Positions 15,421-23,945 of a stretch of 64,000 nt of DNA are shown here, one piece after another (position 1 is the stretch's first letter; every line of letters begins with the position of its first letter). Both the position numbers and the translations under genes were made by a program. Source of the stretch: Clostridiales bacterium (lineage in GTDB: Bacteria > Bacillota > Clostridia > Lachnospirales > Lachnospiraceae); assembly GCA_015655075.1 (NCBI GenBank), contig JAATFT010000022.1, positions 1 through 64,000 on the forward strand, in the 5' to 3' direction. The notes beneath the pieces were generated by a model. It worked only from the letters and a program-made list of their open reading frames with translations. It did no database searches and was not told the origin of the DNA.

Positions 15421-15672
15421 TCCAGAGTGGATTCCCTGGACTGGAAAGATTACGGTGTGGATTCCATAATTGATATGGTAGTAAATAATAAACATTTGGG
15501 AAGCGGCTCCATCATCCTGTGCCATAACGGTGCAAAATATACCAAGGATGCCCTGGAGGCAATGATTGAAGGTTTACAGAATAAGGGCTATAAAATTGTA
15601 CCCGTCTCCCAATTAATCTATACCGGAGACTATTATATGGATCATGAGGGAAGGCAGTTTGAGAAAAAGTAA
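15421..15672 (+). pseudogene. Polysaccharide deacetylase, 3' part
   Basis: From the junction core at 15427 the frame reads VDSLDWKDYGVDSIIDMVV, then SIILCHNGAKYTKDALEAMI and SQLIYTGDYY, and stops at 15672. This supplies the missing C-terminal third, including the LCHNGA motif that in NodB-type deacetylases carries a catalytic or metal-adjacent His. The part before 15427 belongs to the element. It is in phase with 122-484, so precise recombination would fuse the halves. Confidence 0.85.
15427..15441 (+). repeat. Right junction core (attR-like direct repeat)
   Basis: This is the second copy of GTGGATTCCCTGGAC, identical to 470-484. Confidence 0.78.
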
Positions 15673-15692
15673 ACTTATACTAAATAAGCATG

Positions 15693-15723
15693 GCGCTCAA
15701 TAAGAATTTATTGGGCGCTTTTT
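15693..15723 (+). terminator. Terminator of the deacetylase gene
   Basis: GCGCTCAATAA (15693-15703) pairs with TTATTGGGCGC (15708-15718) with one mismatch and is followed by TTTTTG. It lies 20 bp after the deacetylase stop. Confidence 0.75.
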
Positions 15724-15947
15724 GTACATTACACAACAGAAAATAATGTCTTATTATTCAAAAAAACGCTCTGCTAATTTTACATTATAGCAAGAATATG
15801 AAACTTGAAAAATATATTCATTTCTTTTATTAATGTTGTGTATAAAATGCTAAAAATATGCCTATTTGTTTGAAAAAACTTGTATAGTTCGCCAGATAGT
15901 ATATAATATTTAATATATAGCATTAATTTAGGAGCTTATTGGAATCT

Positions 15948-16111
15948 ATGTCTGTAGTTGAAGCTTCATCGAAATGGGGAATAACCAGACGCAGGTACAA
16001 GTTATATGTAATCAGGGACGTATTGACGGTGCAAAGAAAATTGGTACTGTATGTGGATAATACCGGCTGATGAAAAAAACTATCGATGCAAGACTTAAAA
16101 AGAATAGATGA
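15948..16111 (+). pseudogene. Excisionase-like HTH gene with frameshifts
   Basis: ATG 15948 begins MSVVEASSKWGITRRR. A lost base then shifts the frame. The continuation CNQGRIDGAKKIGT is in the second frame, and IIPADEK and IDARLKKNR follow in further frames. The sum matches the 64-aa HTH protein at 11001-11195 in layout. Such genes often head defence or mobile islands, which fits the remains that follow. Confidence 0.65.
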
Positions 16112-16233
16112 AGGTAAGTTTGAGTATTAAGACTGTTTGATGAAATTTTAATAAAGAAATTAAGAAATTTTTAGGGAGAAATGAACTATGAGTAAAATAG
16201 GTAGAAACGAGCTTTTATTATCTCCATATAACA

Positions 16234-16480
16234 TTGGCAGGACTGGATTCGATTGCTCAGGCATCCGGCCGGGGAAATCGTAATGGGGAGGGAGTTATTA
16301 AAAATACTTATATTATAGATTTGGAAGAAGAAACACTGGGCTCCTTAGAGGATATCAAATTAGGAAAAGATTGTACCGTTAATGTTCTGGACGAATATAG
16401 AAGAAATGCAGAAATATTTGACAATAACTTGTTGTCTCCTAAGGCTATTCAGCGTTATTATACCTATTTTTATAATGAGG
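16234..16480 (+). pseudogene. cas3: cas3 helicase, C-terminal remnant (type I-C)
   Basis: The frame begins abruptly with LAGLDSIAQASGRGNRNGEG. This contains helicase motif VI (Q-x2-GR-x2-R) of Cas3 with the Ser-Leu-Ala-Gly-Leu-Asp lead typical of subtype I-C. It goes on through LDEYRRNAEIFDNNLLSPKA and YYTYFYN. The HD nuclease domain and helicase domain 1 are absent. The frame then passes without a stop into Cas4 sequence, so cas5, cas8c and cas7 have been deleted together with most of cas3. The end coordinate is approximate. Confidence 0.78.
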
Positions 16481-16992
16481 GAGTAATTGAAAATAAGCTG
16501 TTTTCCGAAACAAGAAAGAATATCGTTATATCCAGGGGAATGTCGGTTTATTCGGCTTCCCTTGGAACCAGCGGTGAGTGTGATGTCGTGAAATTTCATA
16601 AATGTAAGGATGGAATTTCACTTAAAGGGAAAAAAAGGACTTTATAAAGGTATTCCTATTGAATACAAAAAAGGCAGGAAAAGGAAGAGGATGCAGACCT
16701 GCTTCAGTTGGCAGCTCAGGCTGTATGCCTGGAGGAAATGCTCTGTTGTTCCATACCCACCGGTTATTTATATTATCATGAAACACGCAGGAGATCAGAA
16801 GTAACGATAAATGAGGAATTACGTAAAAAAGTAACAGAAATGTTTTCGGAAATGCATCAAATGTTTGAACGCAGATATACCCCTAAGGTTAAAAGAGCCA
16901 AGCGTTGCAACGCCTGTTCATTAAAGAATATATGCCTTCCACAGTTATATTCAGGTACTTCTGTATGTGATTATATAAGCAGGGCGATTTAG
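16481..16992 (+). pseudogene. cas4: cas4, 5'-fused and frameshifted
   Basis: ISRGMSVYSASLGTSGECDV and the following VKFHKCKDGISL belong to the Cas4 nuclease core. A frameshift in the poly-A tract near 16630 is followed by GIPIEYKKGR. A second shift near 16690 precedes LLQLAAQAVCLEEMLCCSIP, YLYYHETRRRSEV and the C-terminal iron-sulphur cysteines in RCNACSLKNICLP. Stop at 16990-16992. Cas4 trims prespacers; with two frameshifts and no start of its own this copy is dead. Confidence 0.82.
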
Positions 16993-17003
16993 CAGGAGGA
17001 AGA

Positions 17004-17242
17004 ATGAAACGATTATTGAATACTTTATATATATCCAATCCGGATTATTATCTTTCCCTTGATGGTGAAAATATTGTTGTTAAATTAAAAGAGGAAGAGA
17101 TTGGGCGAGTTCCGCTTCATAACATTGACGGCGTTGTAACTATGGGATTTACCGGCGCCAGTCCTAAACTAAGGGGCTATTGCGCGGATAAAAATATTGC
17201 GCTTACTTTTATATCCGGCAATGGACGGTTTTTGGCTACGGT
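17004..17242 (+). pseudogene. cas1: cas1, N-terminal remnant (type I-C)
   Basis: ATG 17004 follows AGGAGGA. The frame reads MKRLLNTLYISNPDYYLSLD, then GRVPLHNIDGVVTMGFTGAS and LTFISGNGRFLATV, the beta-rich N-terminal domain of Cas1. It is then joined out of frame to cas2 sequence. The catalytic helical domain (about 250 residues) is missing, so no integrase activity is possible. Confidence 0.85.
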
Positions 17243-17443
17243 ATGTGTGTTTTGGATGCTACCCAATTGCGTCGATTACGGATTATTCTTGAGGAGATTA
17301 TTGGTAAAGACAAAGATAGCCTACGCTATTATATGTTAGGGAATAAGTATAAGGATAAAGTAATACATGTGGGAGTAAAGGAAAGTTTAAACATGAAAGG
17401 ACCTCTATTTTATAGTGCGAATAGGAAGCTAACATATAATTAA
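17243..17443 (+). pseudogene. cas2: cas2, C-terminal remnant (type I-C)
   Basis: The second frame reads CVLDATQLRRLRIILEEIIG, then DSLRYYMLGNKYKDKVIHVG and VKESLNMKGPL, matching the C-terminal two thirds of Cas2 of subtype I-C. The N-terminal YDV active-site strand is lost in the cas1-cas2 deletion. Confidence 0.85.
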
Positions 17444-17584
17444 CGGAGTATTCGCACTATAAAAAAGTTATTTATTTTGTAATTATAAAAAATTATTATT
17501 ATATAACAACTTAGTTATTTGTAATAACAGTGCAATATGTACAAAAACACATTATAAAATAATGAATTTTTTTGTATTATTGCG
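17444..17584 (+). promoter_or_regulatory. AT-rich CRISPR leader
   Basis: About 140 bp of very AT-rich sequence separates the cas2 stop from the first repeat, as expected for a type I-C leader. No gene is seen in it. Confidence 0.55.
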
Positions 17585-17682
17585 GTCGCTTCCCTTGCGG
17601 AAGCGTGGGCAGAATGCAGAAGAAAGACATTACCCGCCTGTAATATGCTGGTCGCTTCCCTTGCGGAAGCGTGGGCAGAATG
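17585..17682 (+). CRISPR. Minimal type I-C-like CRISPR: two repeats, one spacer
   Basis: Two identical 32-bp repeats occupy 17585-17616 and 17651-17682 around a 34-bp spacer (17617-17650). Each repeat begins GTCGCTTCCCTTGCGGAAGC and contains the stem CGCTTCC/GGAAGCG. Repeat length, spacer length, the GTCGC start and the position after cas2 all fit subtype I-C. The repeat end (GCAGAATG) departs from the usual ATTGAAA-type end. Perfect identity of the two copies suggests the array was cut down rather than mutated. Confidence 0.82.
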
Positions 17683-17823
17683 TTTGTAGATTTCAAAGAG
17701 TATTATTACGCTTGGCATGAACATGATCCAAACATTCGCAAACTCGAAAGCTGGGAACTGCTGCGGAATGTCTGCAGAATCCGTCAGGAATCCAACCATT
17801 TTTGGAAGTATCAAATAAAATAA
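17680..17823 (+). other. Open frame of 47 codons abutting the last repeat
   Basis: The ATG that ends the second repeat opens a frame reading MFVDFKEYYYAWHEHDPNIR and more, to TAA 17823. There is no ribosome binding site. It may be a protein fragment joined to the array by deletion. The source family was not recognised. Confidence 0.25.
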
Positions 17824-17878
17824 TGTAATTTTATTTTCTAATATGTTATACTATAGGAACAAGAACATGTTCCCATAG

Positions 17879-18268
17879 TCGAATGCACGGCGCAAAAGCA
17901 ACTCCCATGCCAGGGTAAAGCTGCTGGAAGAAAAAGGTGAAACAGGCAGATATGATTCCAGGGTATTTATTATAGATAATCCCTTTGGAAGGACTTCCTC
18001 CAAGCATTTACTGGAAGTCATGGTTGAAATCGCCAGAAAATTCAATACGCAGTTAATCTGTCTTTCCGACATAAGCCAAAGCTCCATTACGGACCAATTC
18101 ACCTTAATTTATCAGCTGGCAGTCAGAAATGCCCTTTATTCCAATAAATCCTATCTGAAAGTCGAAGACGTGAAGATAAACGGAGAGATTACGGTAAATT
18201 CCAGACTGGAACATGCCGTACTGCGGAATGAACAGATTACCCTGTTTGAAATGGGAATAGAAAAATAA
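17879..18268 (+). pseudogene. Rad50/SMC-like ATPase, C-terminal fragment
   Basis: The frame opens after TAG 17876 and has no upstream start; ATG 18020 is internal to the domain. It reads RVFIIDNPFGRTSSKHLLEV, a Walker B/D-loop pattern of SMC-like ATPases. IARKFNTQLICLSDISQSSI follows, then a helical end, stopping at 18268. Full-length relatives with a long coiled coil are found in bacterial defence and repair systems. Together with the HTH and cas relics it marks a degraded defence island. Confidence 0.6.
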
Positions 18269-18330
18269 AGAGCATATTTTTTACATTTTAAACCCCGGAA
18301 AGGTTTCATGCTTACTTTTTAGGGCCAAAG

Positions 18331-18363
18331 CCACTTTAAGATTTTTGCCTTAAAGTGGTTTTA
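18331..18363 (+). terminator. Intrinsic terminator
   Basis: CCACTTTAAG (18331-18340) pairs perfectly with CTTAAAGTGG (18349-18358), followed by TTTTA. It closes the defence relic region before the dehydrogenase gene. Confidence 0.7.
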
Positions 18364-18460
18364 CCATGTATAAAAAACGGCGTTTTTTAAGATGTACAGA
18401 CACTTAACCTAACAGGATGAATACTTTATAATCATAAAGCTTTAAGGAAGTTTATTTAAA

Positions 18461-19363
18461 ATGATACCAATGTATCCTTATTATGATTATGAGACACGCT
18501 GTGAACAGGTACCGGTCACTTTCCCGCCCCAGCATCAGAATGTACAGCCGGGATTAGAGTATTTAATGACACCTTTACCTATATCGGATAATCCTGAATA
18601 CAGGGGAAGCAAAAAATTAAAAGGAAAGATTGCCGTCATCACCGGAGGTGACAGCGGTATCGGCCGTGCAATTGCAATAGGCTTTGCAAAAGAAGGGGCA
18701 GATATGGTTATGACTTTTATGCACCGTGAACTGCCGGATGCTAAGTTGACCCAGGAGATGGTGGAGGCTTACGGACAAAATATACTGATGGTGGAAGGTG
18801 ATTTGAGAAATCCTGATTTTCCCAGGGAGGTTATAGAACGGACACTGGAATGCTACGGTAAGCTTGATATACTTATTTTAAACCAGGGTGTTCAATTCCC
18901 GCAGGAGAGTATTATGGACATTTCCCAGGGGCAGCTGATGGATACGTATCACACCAATATATTTCCTCTTTTTTATATGACGAAAGCGGCTCTTCCTTAT
19001 TTAAAATCCGGAAGCTGTATTATATCCACGGCATCCGTAACCGCTTATGCCGGTGCGCCCTTGTTAATCGATTATTCTTCCACGAAAGGGGCGATTGTAT
19101 CCTTTACTCGATCCTTAGCCCTGCAACTGGTCTCTAAGGGTATCAGGGTGAATGCGGTGGCACCGGGTCCCATATGGACACCCTTAATCGTATCCAGTTA
19201 TTCTGCCGAGTACGTAAAAACCTTTGGTTTGGAAACGCCGATGAAACGTGCCGGACAGCCGTTTGAGCTGGCACCGGCCTATATTTACCTGGCATCGGAT
19301 GATTCTTCCTATGTCACCGGCCAGGTTCTTCATGTTAACGGCGGTGTCATGACGGAAACTTAA
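18461..19363 (+). CDS. Short-chain dehydrogenase/reductase (YhdF/YhxC-like)
   Basis: The 300-aa protein has an N-terminal extension of about 55 residues and a classical SDR fold. The NAD(P)-binding motif is TGGDSGIGRA, LNQGVQFP stands at the NNAG position, the catalytic Ser is in STASVTAY, and Tyr and Lys are in DYSSTKGA. The C-terminus ends with SYVTGQVLHVNGG. The extension and motifs fit the general-stress oxidoreductases YhdF/YhxC. The substrate is unknown. It is a single gene with AAGGAAG upstream of ATG 18461. Confidence 0.9.
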   Translation: MIPMYPYYDYETRCEQVPVTFPPQHQNVQPGLEYLMTPLPISDNPEYRGSKKLKGKIAVITGGDSGIGRAIAIGFAKEGADMVMTFMHRELPDAKLTQEMVEAYGQNILMVEGDLRNPDFPREVIERTLECYGKLDILILNQGVQFPQESIMDISQGQLMDTYHTNIFPLFYMTKAALPYLKSGSCIISTASVTAYAGAPLLIDYSSTKGAIVSFTRSLALQLVSKGIRVNAVAPGPIWTPLIVSSYSAEYVKTFGLETPMKRAGQPFELAPAYIYLASDDSSYVTGQVLHVNGGVMTET

Positions 19364-19742
19364 TAGTAAACAATCTGGAGAAATTGATATTCTAATCCGG
19401 CGGCAGGTGCAAAAAATCACGTTCCTATCTTCGGATGCAGATTGAAAAAACGTCAACCTTCATCAGAAGAGAAAAAGAATCTTCTAAACAGGTAAAAGTG
19501 GTTCCGGTTCCGCTGTGCTGCTTGCTTTTAATTATACCAGCTATGCCGGTATTTACCAGCCACACTGGTATTTACATATTTTGCTTGTATTTATCTGTTA
19601 ATGCTTGTAAGATTAACAGCTGTATATTGTAAATATATCTTTAATATGTTGCTTAAATTGTATGTTATGTGATAAGATTTGATTATAGGTCAAGTTTTTA
19701 TATAAAAAATGACAATCAGATACTAGGGTGATTAAAACAATT
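19364..19742. other. Intergenic spacer, no gene seen
   Basis: About 380 AT-rich bases separate the dehydrogenase from the kinase. Apart from short inverted repeats around 19535-19575 (CCGGTATTTACC and CTGGTATTTAC units) I see no conserved element, and no confident promoter. Confidence 0.4.
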
Positions 19743-21944
19743 ATGATATTTCAAATATTAACCGCAATTTCCGCACTTATTAATTTATTGCTTACCATTT
19801 ATGCATTTAATATGAAACATTCTAAAAATACGGTTATATTTGCTTTGCTTATGTTACAGATATCTATTTTCACAACAGGTTCATTTATAGAATTAATGGT
19901 GAAGGATGATACTGCAGAAATCTTATGGGAAAATATCCGTCAGACAGGTTTTCTGCTGGCAATACCCACATTGCTTATTTTGGTTATTGTCTATATAGGA
20001 AAAGAAAATATTTTAAAACCGCTTAATTCAGTGTTAATCTATATATTTCCCGTTTTAGGCATCTTGTTAAAGTGGACGGATCGATACAACTGCCTGATAC
20101 AAAAGGATATCTATACTAAAAAGGGACAATTGGCGGTTACCAGTACCCCGTTTGTTCTATTGATTACATTGCTTGAACCAGTGATTATTCTCTTCTCCAT
20201 ATTGTTATTGTCCTTTTATAAAAAACTAAATGTGATGTGTAAGAAACAGACTATTGCTATGGCAGCCGGTATCCTATTACCTTTATTAACATTCATTTTA
20301 AAAATAACCAAGCCGGATTTATATTTTAATTTACCGCTTATTTCAATAGTTTTTGCCTTAACAGGCATAATATTATTCTGGAATATTTTCCGTTATCGGT
20401 TTTTTCCCGTTGCGCCGATTGCACAGGACAGGATTGTGGATTGTATTCAGGAAGGTATTATTACAATAGATAATTCCGGTATAATTATTAATAAAAATAG
20501 TGCGGTGGACAGGTTTATTGAAGAAACATTTGGTGAAAAGCGGGATGTTATGGGCAGGAAGCTGGAAAATCTGCTTATCAATTGGCCCAGGTGGTATTTA
20601 TCCTGTAAAAATATGCAGAAAGATGAATTTGAAATCGATACTTTAAAATGGGGTAAGAAAAGATTCTATTATGTAAAAGTATATCCCCTGTATAAAAATA
20701 ATTTAGAAAAGATTGGAACGGTGTCCGTACTTATTGATATTACGGAAAGAAAAATCAGGGAAGAAAAGCTGCTTACAGTGGTGGAATTAAATAAAGAACA
20801 GATAGCGGAGCTTACAGGAGAAATAAGCCTGCAGAAAAAGCAGCTGGAAGCCGTCATTAATACCGTATCCGATATGGCATATTTATCCGTATGCGATAGA
20901 GACGGAAATTTTATATATTATAGTAATACTGATAAAGATATATTTTCTAAGAATATATGCAATATTAAAAATTTAGTTAATATAATTTATCGCCAGGGGA
21001 TATTTTATTATGAGAACGGCAGTGAAATAGATTATATTGATCTGCCGATTTTAAAGGTACTTCGGGGTGTAAAAGTGGTTAATTTTCATTTCGTAATGAA
21101 AAATTCAGAAAAGGAAAATCATTTCCTGTTTAATGGAACACCCATATACGATAAAAACGGCAGTTTAACACATGGAGTATATTTTATTCTGGATATTACC
21201 GAAAATATTATGCTCCGGGATCTCATTTCCACTGCACAACATCTGACGGAAATGAATGCTTTGAAAGATAAGTTATTTACTGTTTTTACCCATGATATAA
21301 GAAATCCTATTGCCACAATGGTAAGCCTGGTTGACATGCTGGAGCAGGATAATGAATGGTACAACCAGGACTGCAGGGAAATTTTAGCGGAAGTTAAAAA
21401 GCAGGTCAATTATACATATGATATTATTGAAAATTTACTGGAGTGGCTGAACAGCCAAAGAGAGGGTCTGGTACTCAAACCGTCTCTTTGGAATTTAATT
21501 GAAATTGTTCAGAAAACTATTTCAATTTATGGGATTAACGCCGGCGTAAAGGGTATTCAAATAAACTGCAATATGGATGATAAAATTCGGATTTTTGCAG
21601 ATAAAGAGATACTTGAACTGGTTTTAAGAAATCTTCTTACCAATGCCATAAAATTCACAGAAGAGGGAGGAAGTATATCCATTGAGGCTTATGAAACGGA
21701 TAAGGAGACTACGATAGCAGTAAAAGATACCGGTATTGGTATGGATGCAAAAAAGGTTCGGAATCTGTTTCAGGAAGGTTATGCATGCTCAACCTTAGGA
21801 ACAGCGGGTGAAAAGGGGATTGGATTAGGACTGTTAATTTGCAGGGACTTTATTATGAAAGGCGGAGGGAAAATATGGGCAGAAAGTATACCGGGTAAAG
21901 GAAGCACTTTTTATATATCTTTATTGGCGGCCAACAAAAACTGA
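19743..21944 (+). CDS. 7TM sensor histidine kinase with PAS domains
   Basis: ATG 19743 (AGGGTGA 12 bases upstream) is preferred over GTG 19728, which has no site. The 733-aa protein starts with about seven membrane segments of the 7TM histidine-kinase sensor type (MIFQILTAISALINLLLTIY onward). A PAS-like domain follows (IQEGIITIDNSGIIINKNSA), then a linker helix and a second PAS-like region. The HisKA domain has the phosphoacceptor in FTHDIRNPIATM. The HATPase domain has N-box LRNLLTNAIKFT, G1 DTGIGM and G2 GIGLGLLICRDF. The response regulator at 23946 is a plausible partner. The signal is unknown. Confidence 0.88.
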   Translation: MIFQILTAISALINLLLTIYAFNMKHSKNTVIFALLMLQISIFTTGSFIELMVKDDTAEILWENIRQTGFLLAIPTLLILVIVYIGKENILKPLNSVLIYIFPVLGILLKWTDRYNCLIQKDIYTKKGQLAVTSTPFVLLITLLEPVIILFSILLLSFYKKLNVMCKKQTIAMAAGILLPLLTFILKITKPDLYFNLPLISIVFALTGIILFWNIFRYRFFPVAPIAQDRIVDCIQEGIITIDNSGIIINKNSAVDRFIEETFGEKRDVMGRKLENLLINWPRWYLSCKNMQKDEFEIDTLKWGKKRFYYVKVYPLYKNNLEKIGTVSVLIDITERKIREEKLLTVVELNKEQIAELTGEISLQKKQLEAVINTVSDMAYLSVCDRDGNFIYYSNTDKDIFSKNICNIKNLVNIIYRQGIFYYENGSEIDYIDLPILKVLRGVKVVNFHFVMKNSEKENHFLFNGTPIYDKNGSLTHGVYFILDITENIMLRDLISTAQHLTEMNALKDKLFTVFTHDIRNPIATMVSLVDMLEQDNEWYNQDCREILAEVKKQVNYTYDIIENLLEWLNSQREGLVLKPSLWNLIEIVQKTISIYGINAGVKGIQINCNMDDKIRIFADKEILELVLRNLLTNAIKFTEEGGSISIEAYETDKETTIAVKDTGIGMDAKKVRNLFQEGYACSTLGTAGEKGIGLGLLICRDFIMKGGGKIWAESIPGKGSTFYISLLAANKN

Positions 21945-21975
21945 AAGTAAATTCTGTTATATGATTCTTTAAGCG

Positions 21976-22132
21976 AGTACTCTGTTAATCCTTAATCTTG
22001 TATAGGGGCGCAGAAGGATTGTTCCTATACAAGACGGAGCTTGAGGCGTAGTGGTGACTGCGCCGAATGACGACAACGCGGCAGAGGAGCAATCCGGCAA
22101 GTACCTATGCATTTTAAGGTTAACAGAGTACT
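21976..22132. repeat. MITE-like element, family A (157 bp)
   Basis: Terminal inverted repeats AGTACTCTGTTAATCCTTAA (21976-21995) and TTAAGGTTAACAGAGTACT (22114-22132) match except for one extra base. The inside is GC-richer than its surroundings and has no gene. It abuts the family B element directly. Confidence 0.65.
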
Positions 22133-22226
22133 AGAGCGTGTTTGAAAAATCATTGCGCCGCTCTGACCGCCCCACTTTGCGGTATTCTGCGTCCAGCCCG
22201 GCACAAGCATTTTTCAAACGCACTCT
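22133..22226. repeat. MITE-like element, family B (94 bp)
   Basis: It begins AGAGCGTGTTTGAAAAAT and ends ATTTTTCAAACGCACTCT, inverted repeats with two mismatches. The element can be read as flanked by TA. Related copies lie at 25088, 50426, 50715 and 61291. Its end abuts the damaged 5' region of the second kinase gene. Confidence 0.7.
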
Positions 22227-23922
22227 AATGTTTCTGTATATTGATTATGCTTATTCTGGCCATTTCTTTCTATACCGTCGGTTATGCCCATGAGGTAATT
22301 TATTCGGATCTTGAAGCAATTAAGATCTGCCTTATGATAGAATACCTTGGAATAACATTTATACCATCTTTGCGGCTGATTTTAATATTTGATTATACGG
22401 GTTTTCATTGTTTTATAAAATAATGGGTTTACGGGCTTTTATTTATTATACCGGTAATAACCTTAATTTTACATTATACCAATGGATGGCACCACTTATT
22501 TTATAAAGATATTTTTTAGGTTACAGTACCTATTTCCCCGTGGCATACCTTAAGGAAGGGCCATGGTATTGGGTACATATTGTATATTCTTACCTTTCTA
22601 TAATAGCTTGCATCATTTTATTATTTATTAAATTTTTAAAGGAAAGATGCTTTATGCGAAAACAGATAGTGGCATTGGGGTCGGGCTTTTGTATTCTGTG
22701 GATATTTAATATAATTTATTTATGCAATAAAACCAGATTATATCTTAATTTAGCCTCTTTGAGTCTGGCTTTTTCCGGAATCTTATTAATATGGATACTA
22801 TTTCGGTATAGCTTTTTTCAGGTTACGCCTGCCGCCCTTGAGAAAATATTGGAGTCAATGGCTGATGGTATAGTTGTATTGGACTTTAGAAATCAGATTA
22901 TTGATTATAATAAGCCGGCGGGTATTATAATACCGGAATTAAAAGGTATTACATCAAAACAGAAGAATTCTGCGGTTGTATTTACAAATTATCCCATTAT
23001 AACGGAAGCTTTAAAACAAAATATAACAAGGGAAATGCAATTTACCCTGCCAAGGGAAGGTGACTTTAAGATTTATAAAATGAGACTGTCTTTAGTTACT
23101 GATAAGAAATGTGTTCTGGGTAAAATTGTAGTATTGACGGATATTACCGTTATTGAAAAAAACAGGGATAAATTAACTGCAACCTCGGCTCAACTGGTTG
23201 CCCTTAATGTTTTAAAGGACAAGCTTATAAGCATTGTGGCGAATGATATACAAAAACCCCTTAATAGGCTGATTAATCTATCCTGCTTTCTCGAAAAACA
23301 GGAGCACCGTCTCGAAGAACATGAGCCGGGGAAATTCAATAAAAAACTGTTAGCAGGAGAGATACAAAAACAGGTTAAAAGTATTTTTTCAATAGTAGAT
23401 AATATGCTGGAAGCTTTTCAAAATAAACAAACCAGTATTATTTATTCACCCATGGAATGGAAGCTTTCGCCTCTTGTACAGGAAGCGATAAATACCATAA
23501 GTGAAAAAGCAGTAAATAAAAATATCAGCATCAAATTTGATTTACCGGATCATTTATTTGTATTTGCGGATAGAGGAATGTTGGATATCGTATTAAGAAA
23601 TCTTTTTTCCAATGCGGTAAAATTTACAAATCGAAATGGGAATATAACCGTTTCAGCCCGGAAGGAAGAAAATTACGTTATAATATCTATAAAAGATACG
23701 GGAGTTGGAATGAAGCCTGAAAAAATACAGATGCTTTTTCAGGATGTAGAATGTAGTCCTGCCGCCGGCACGGAAGGAGAGGGGGGAATTGGCGTAGGAT
23801 TACTGTTATGCAGGCAAATTATTCAACAAAATCACGGAGATATATGGGTCGATAGTACATTTGGGGAAGGGAGTAATTTTTTTATATCTGTTCCTGCTTC
23901 GGATGGAAGGATACGAAAATAA
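22227..23922 (+). pseudogene. Second 7TM histidine kinase, 5'-truncated and lacking the His
   Basis: The sensor region is recognisable (TVGYAHEVIYSDLEAIKICL, then LLFIIPVITLILHYTNGW, then KEGPWYWVHIVYSYLSIIAC). It starts right after a MITE, contains an in-frame TAA at 22421-22423 and shifts frame in the T-run near 22516. From 22540 a 460-codon frame is open: last membrane segments, a PAS-like domain, a HisKA-like helix and an ATPase domain with LRNLFSNAVKFT and DTGVGM. In the HisKA box the first kinase has THDIRNP; here it reads ANDIQKP, so Asn replaces the phosphoacceptor His. A soluble fragment could still be made from an internal start but would not autophosphorylate. Confidence 0.78.
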
Positions 23923-23945
23923 AAGAAATATTATAAGGTGATAAA

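Larger units (their letters stand above)
470..15441. mobile_element. Serine-recombinase element inserted in the deacetylase gene
   Basis: The deacetylase frame is broken at 484 and resumes at 15427 with the same 15 bases, GTGGATTCCCTGGAC, at both junctions. Joining one copy restores a continuous reading frame (VDSLD followed by WKDYG). A complete large serine recombinase gene lies 40 bp inside the left junction. The cargo consists of phage-like remnants, a two-component system with an ABC transporter, a PadR-ABC unit and zinc-ribbon genes. No relaxase, coupling protein or complete phage module is visible, so the element can probably excise or integrate but not transfer by itself. Confidence 0.82.

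Noticed and set aside
17515-17814. Minus-strand open frame of 99 codons with two copies of HSAHASAREAT
   Set aside because: The repeated peptide is only the translation of the two CRISPR repeats; no start site or family match.
22025-22210. Minus-strand frame across the two MITE-like elements
   Set aside because: It lies wholly in repeat DNA and joins two different elements, so coding is unlikely.
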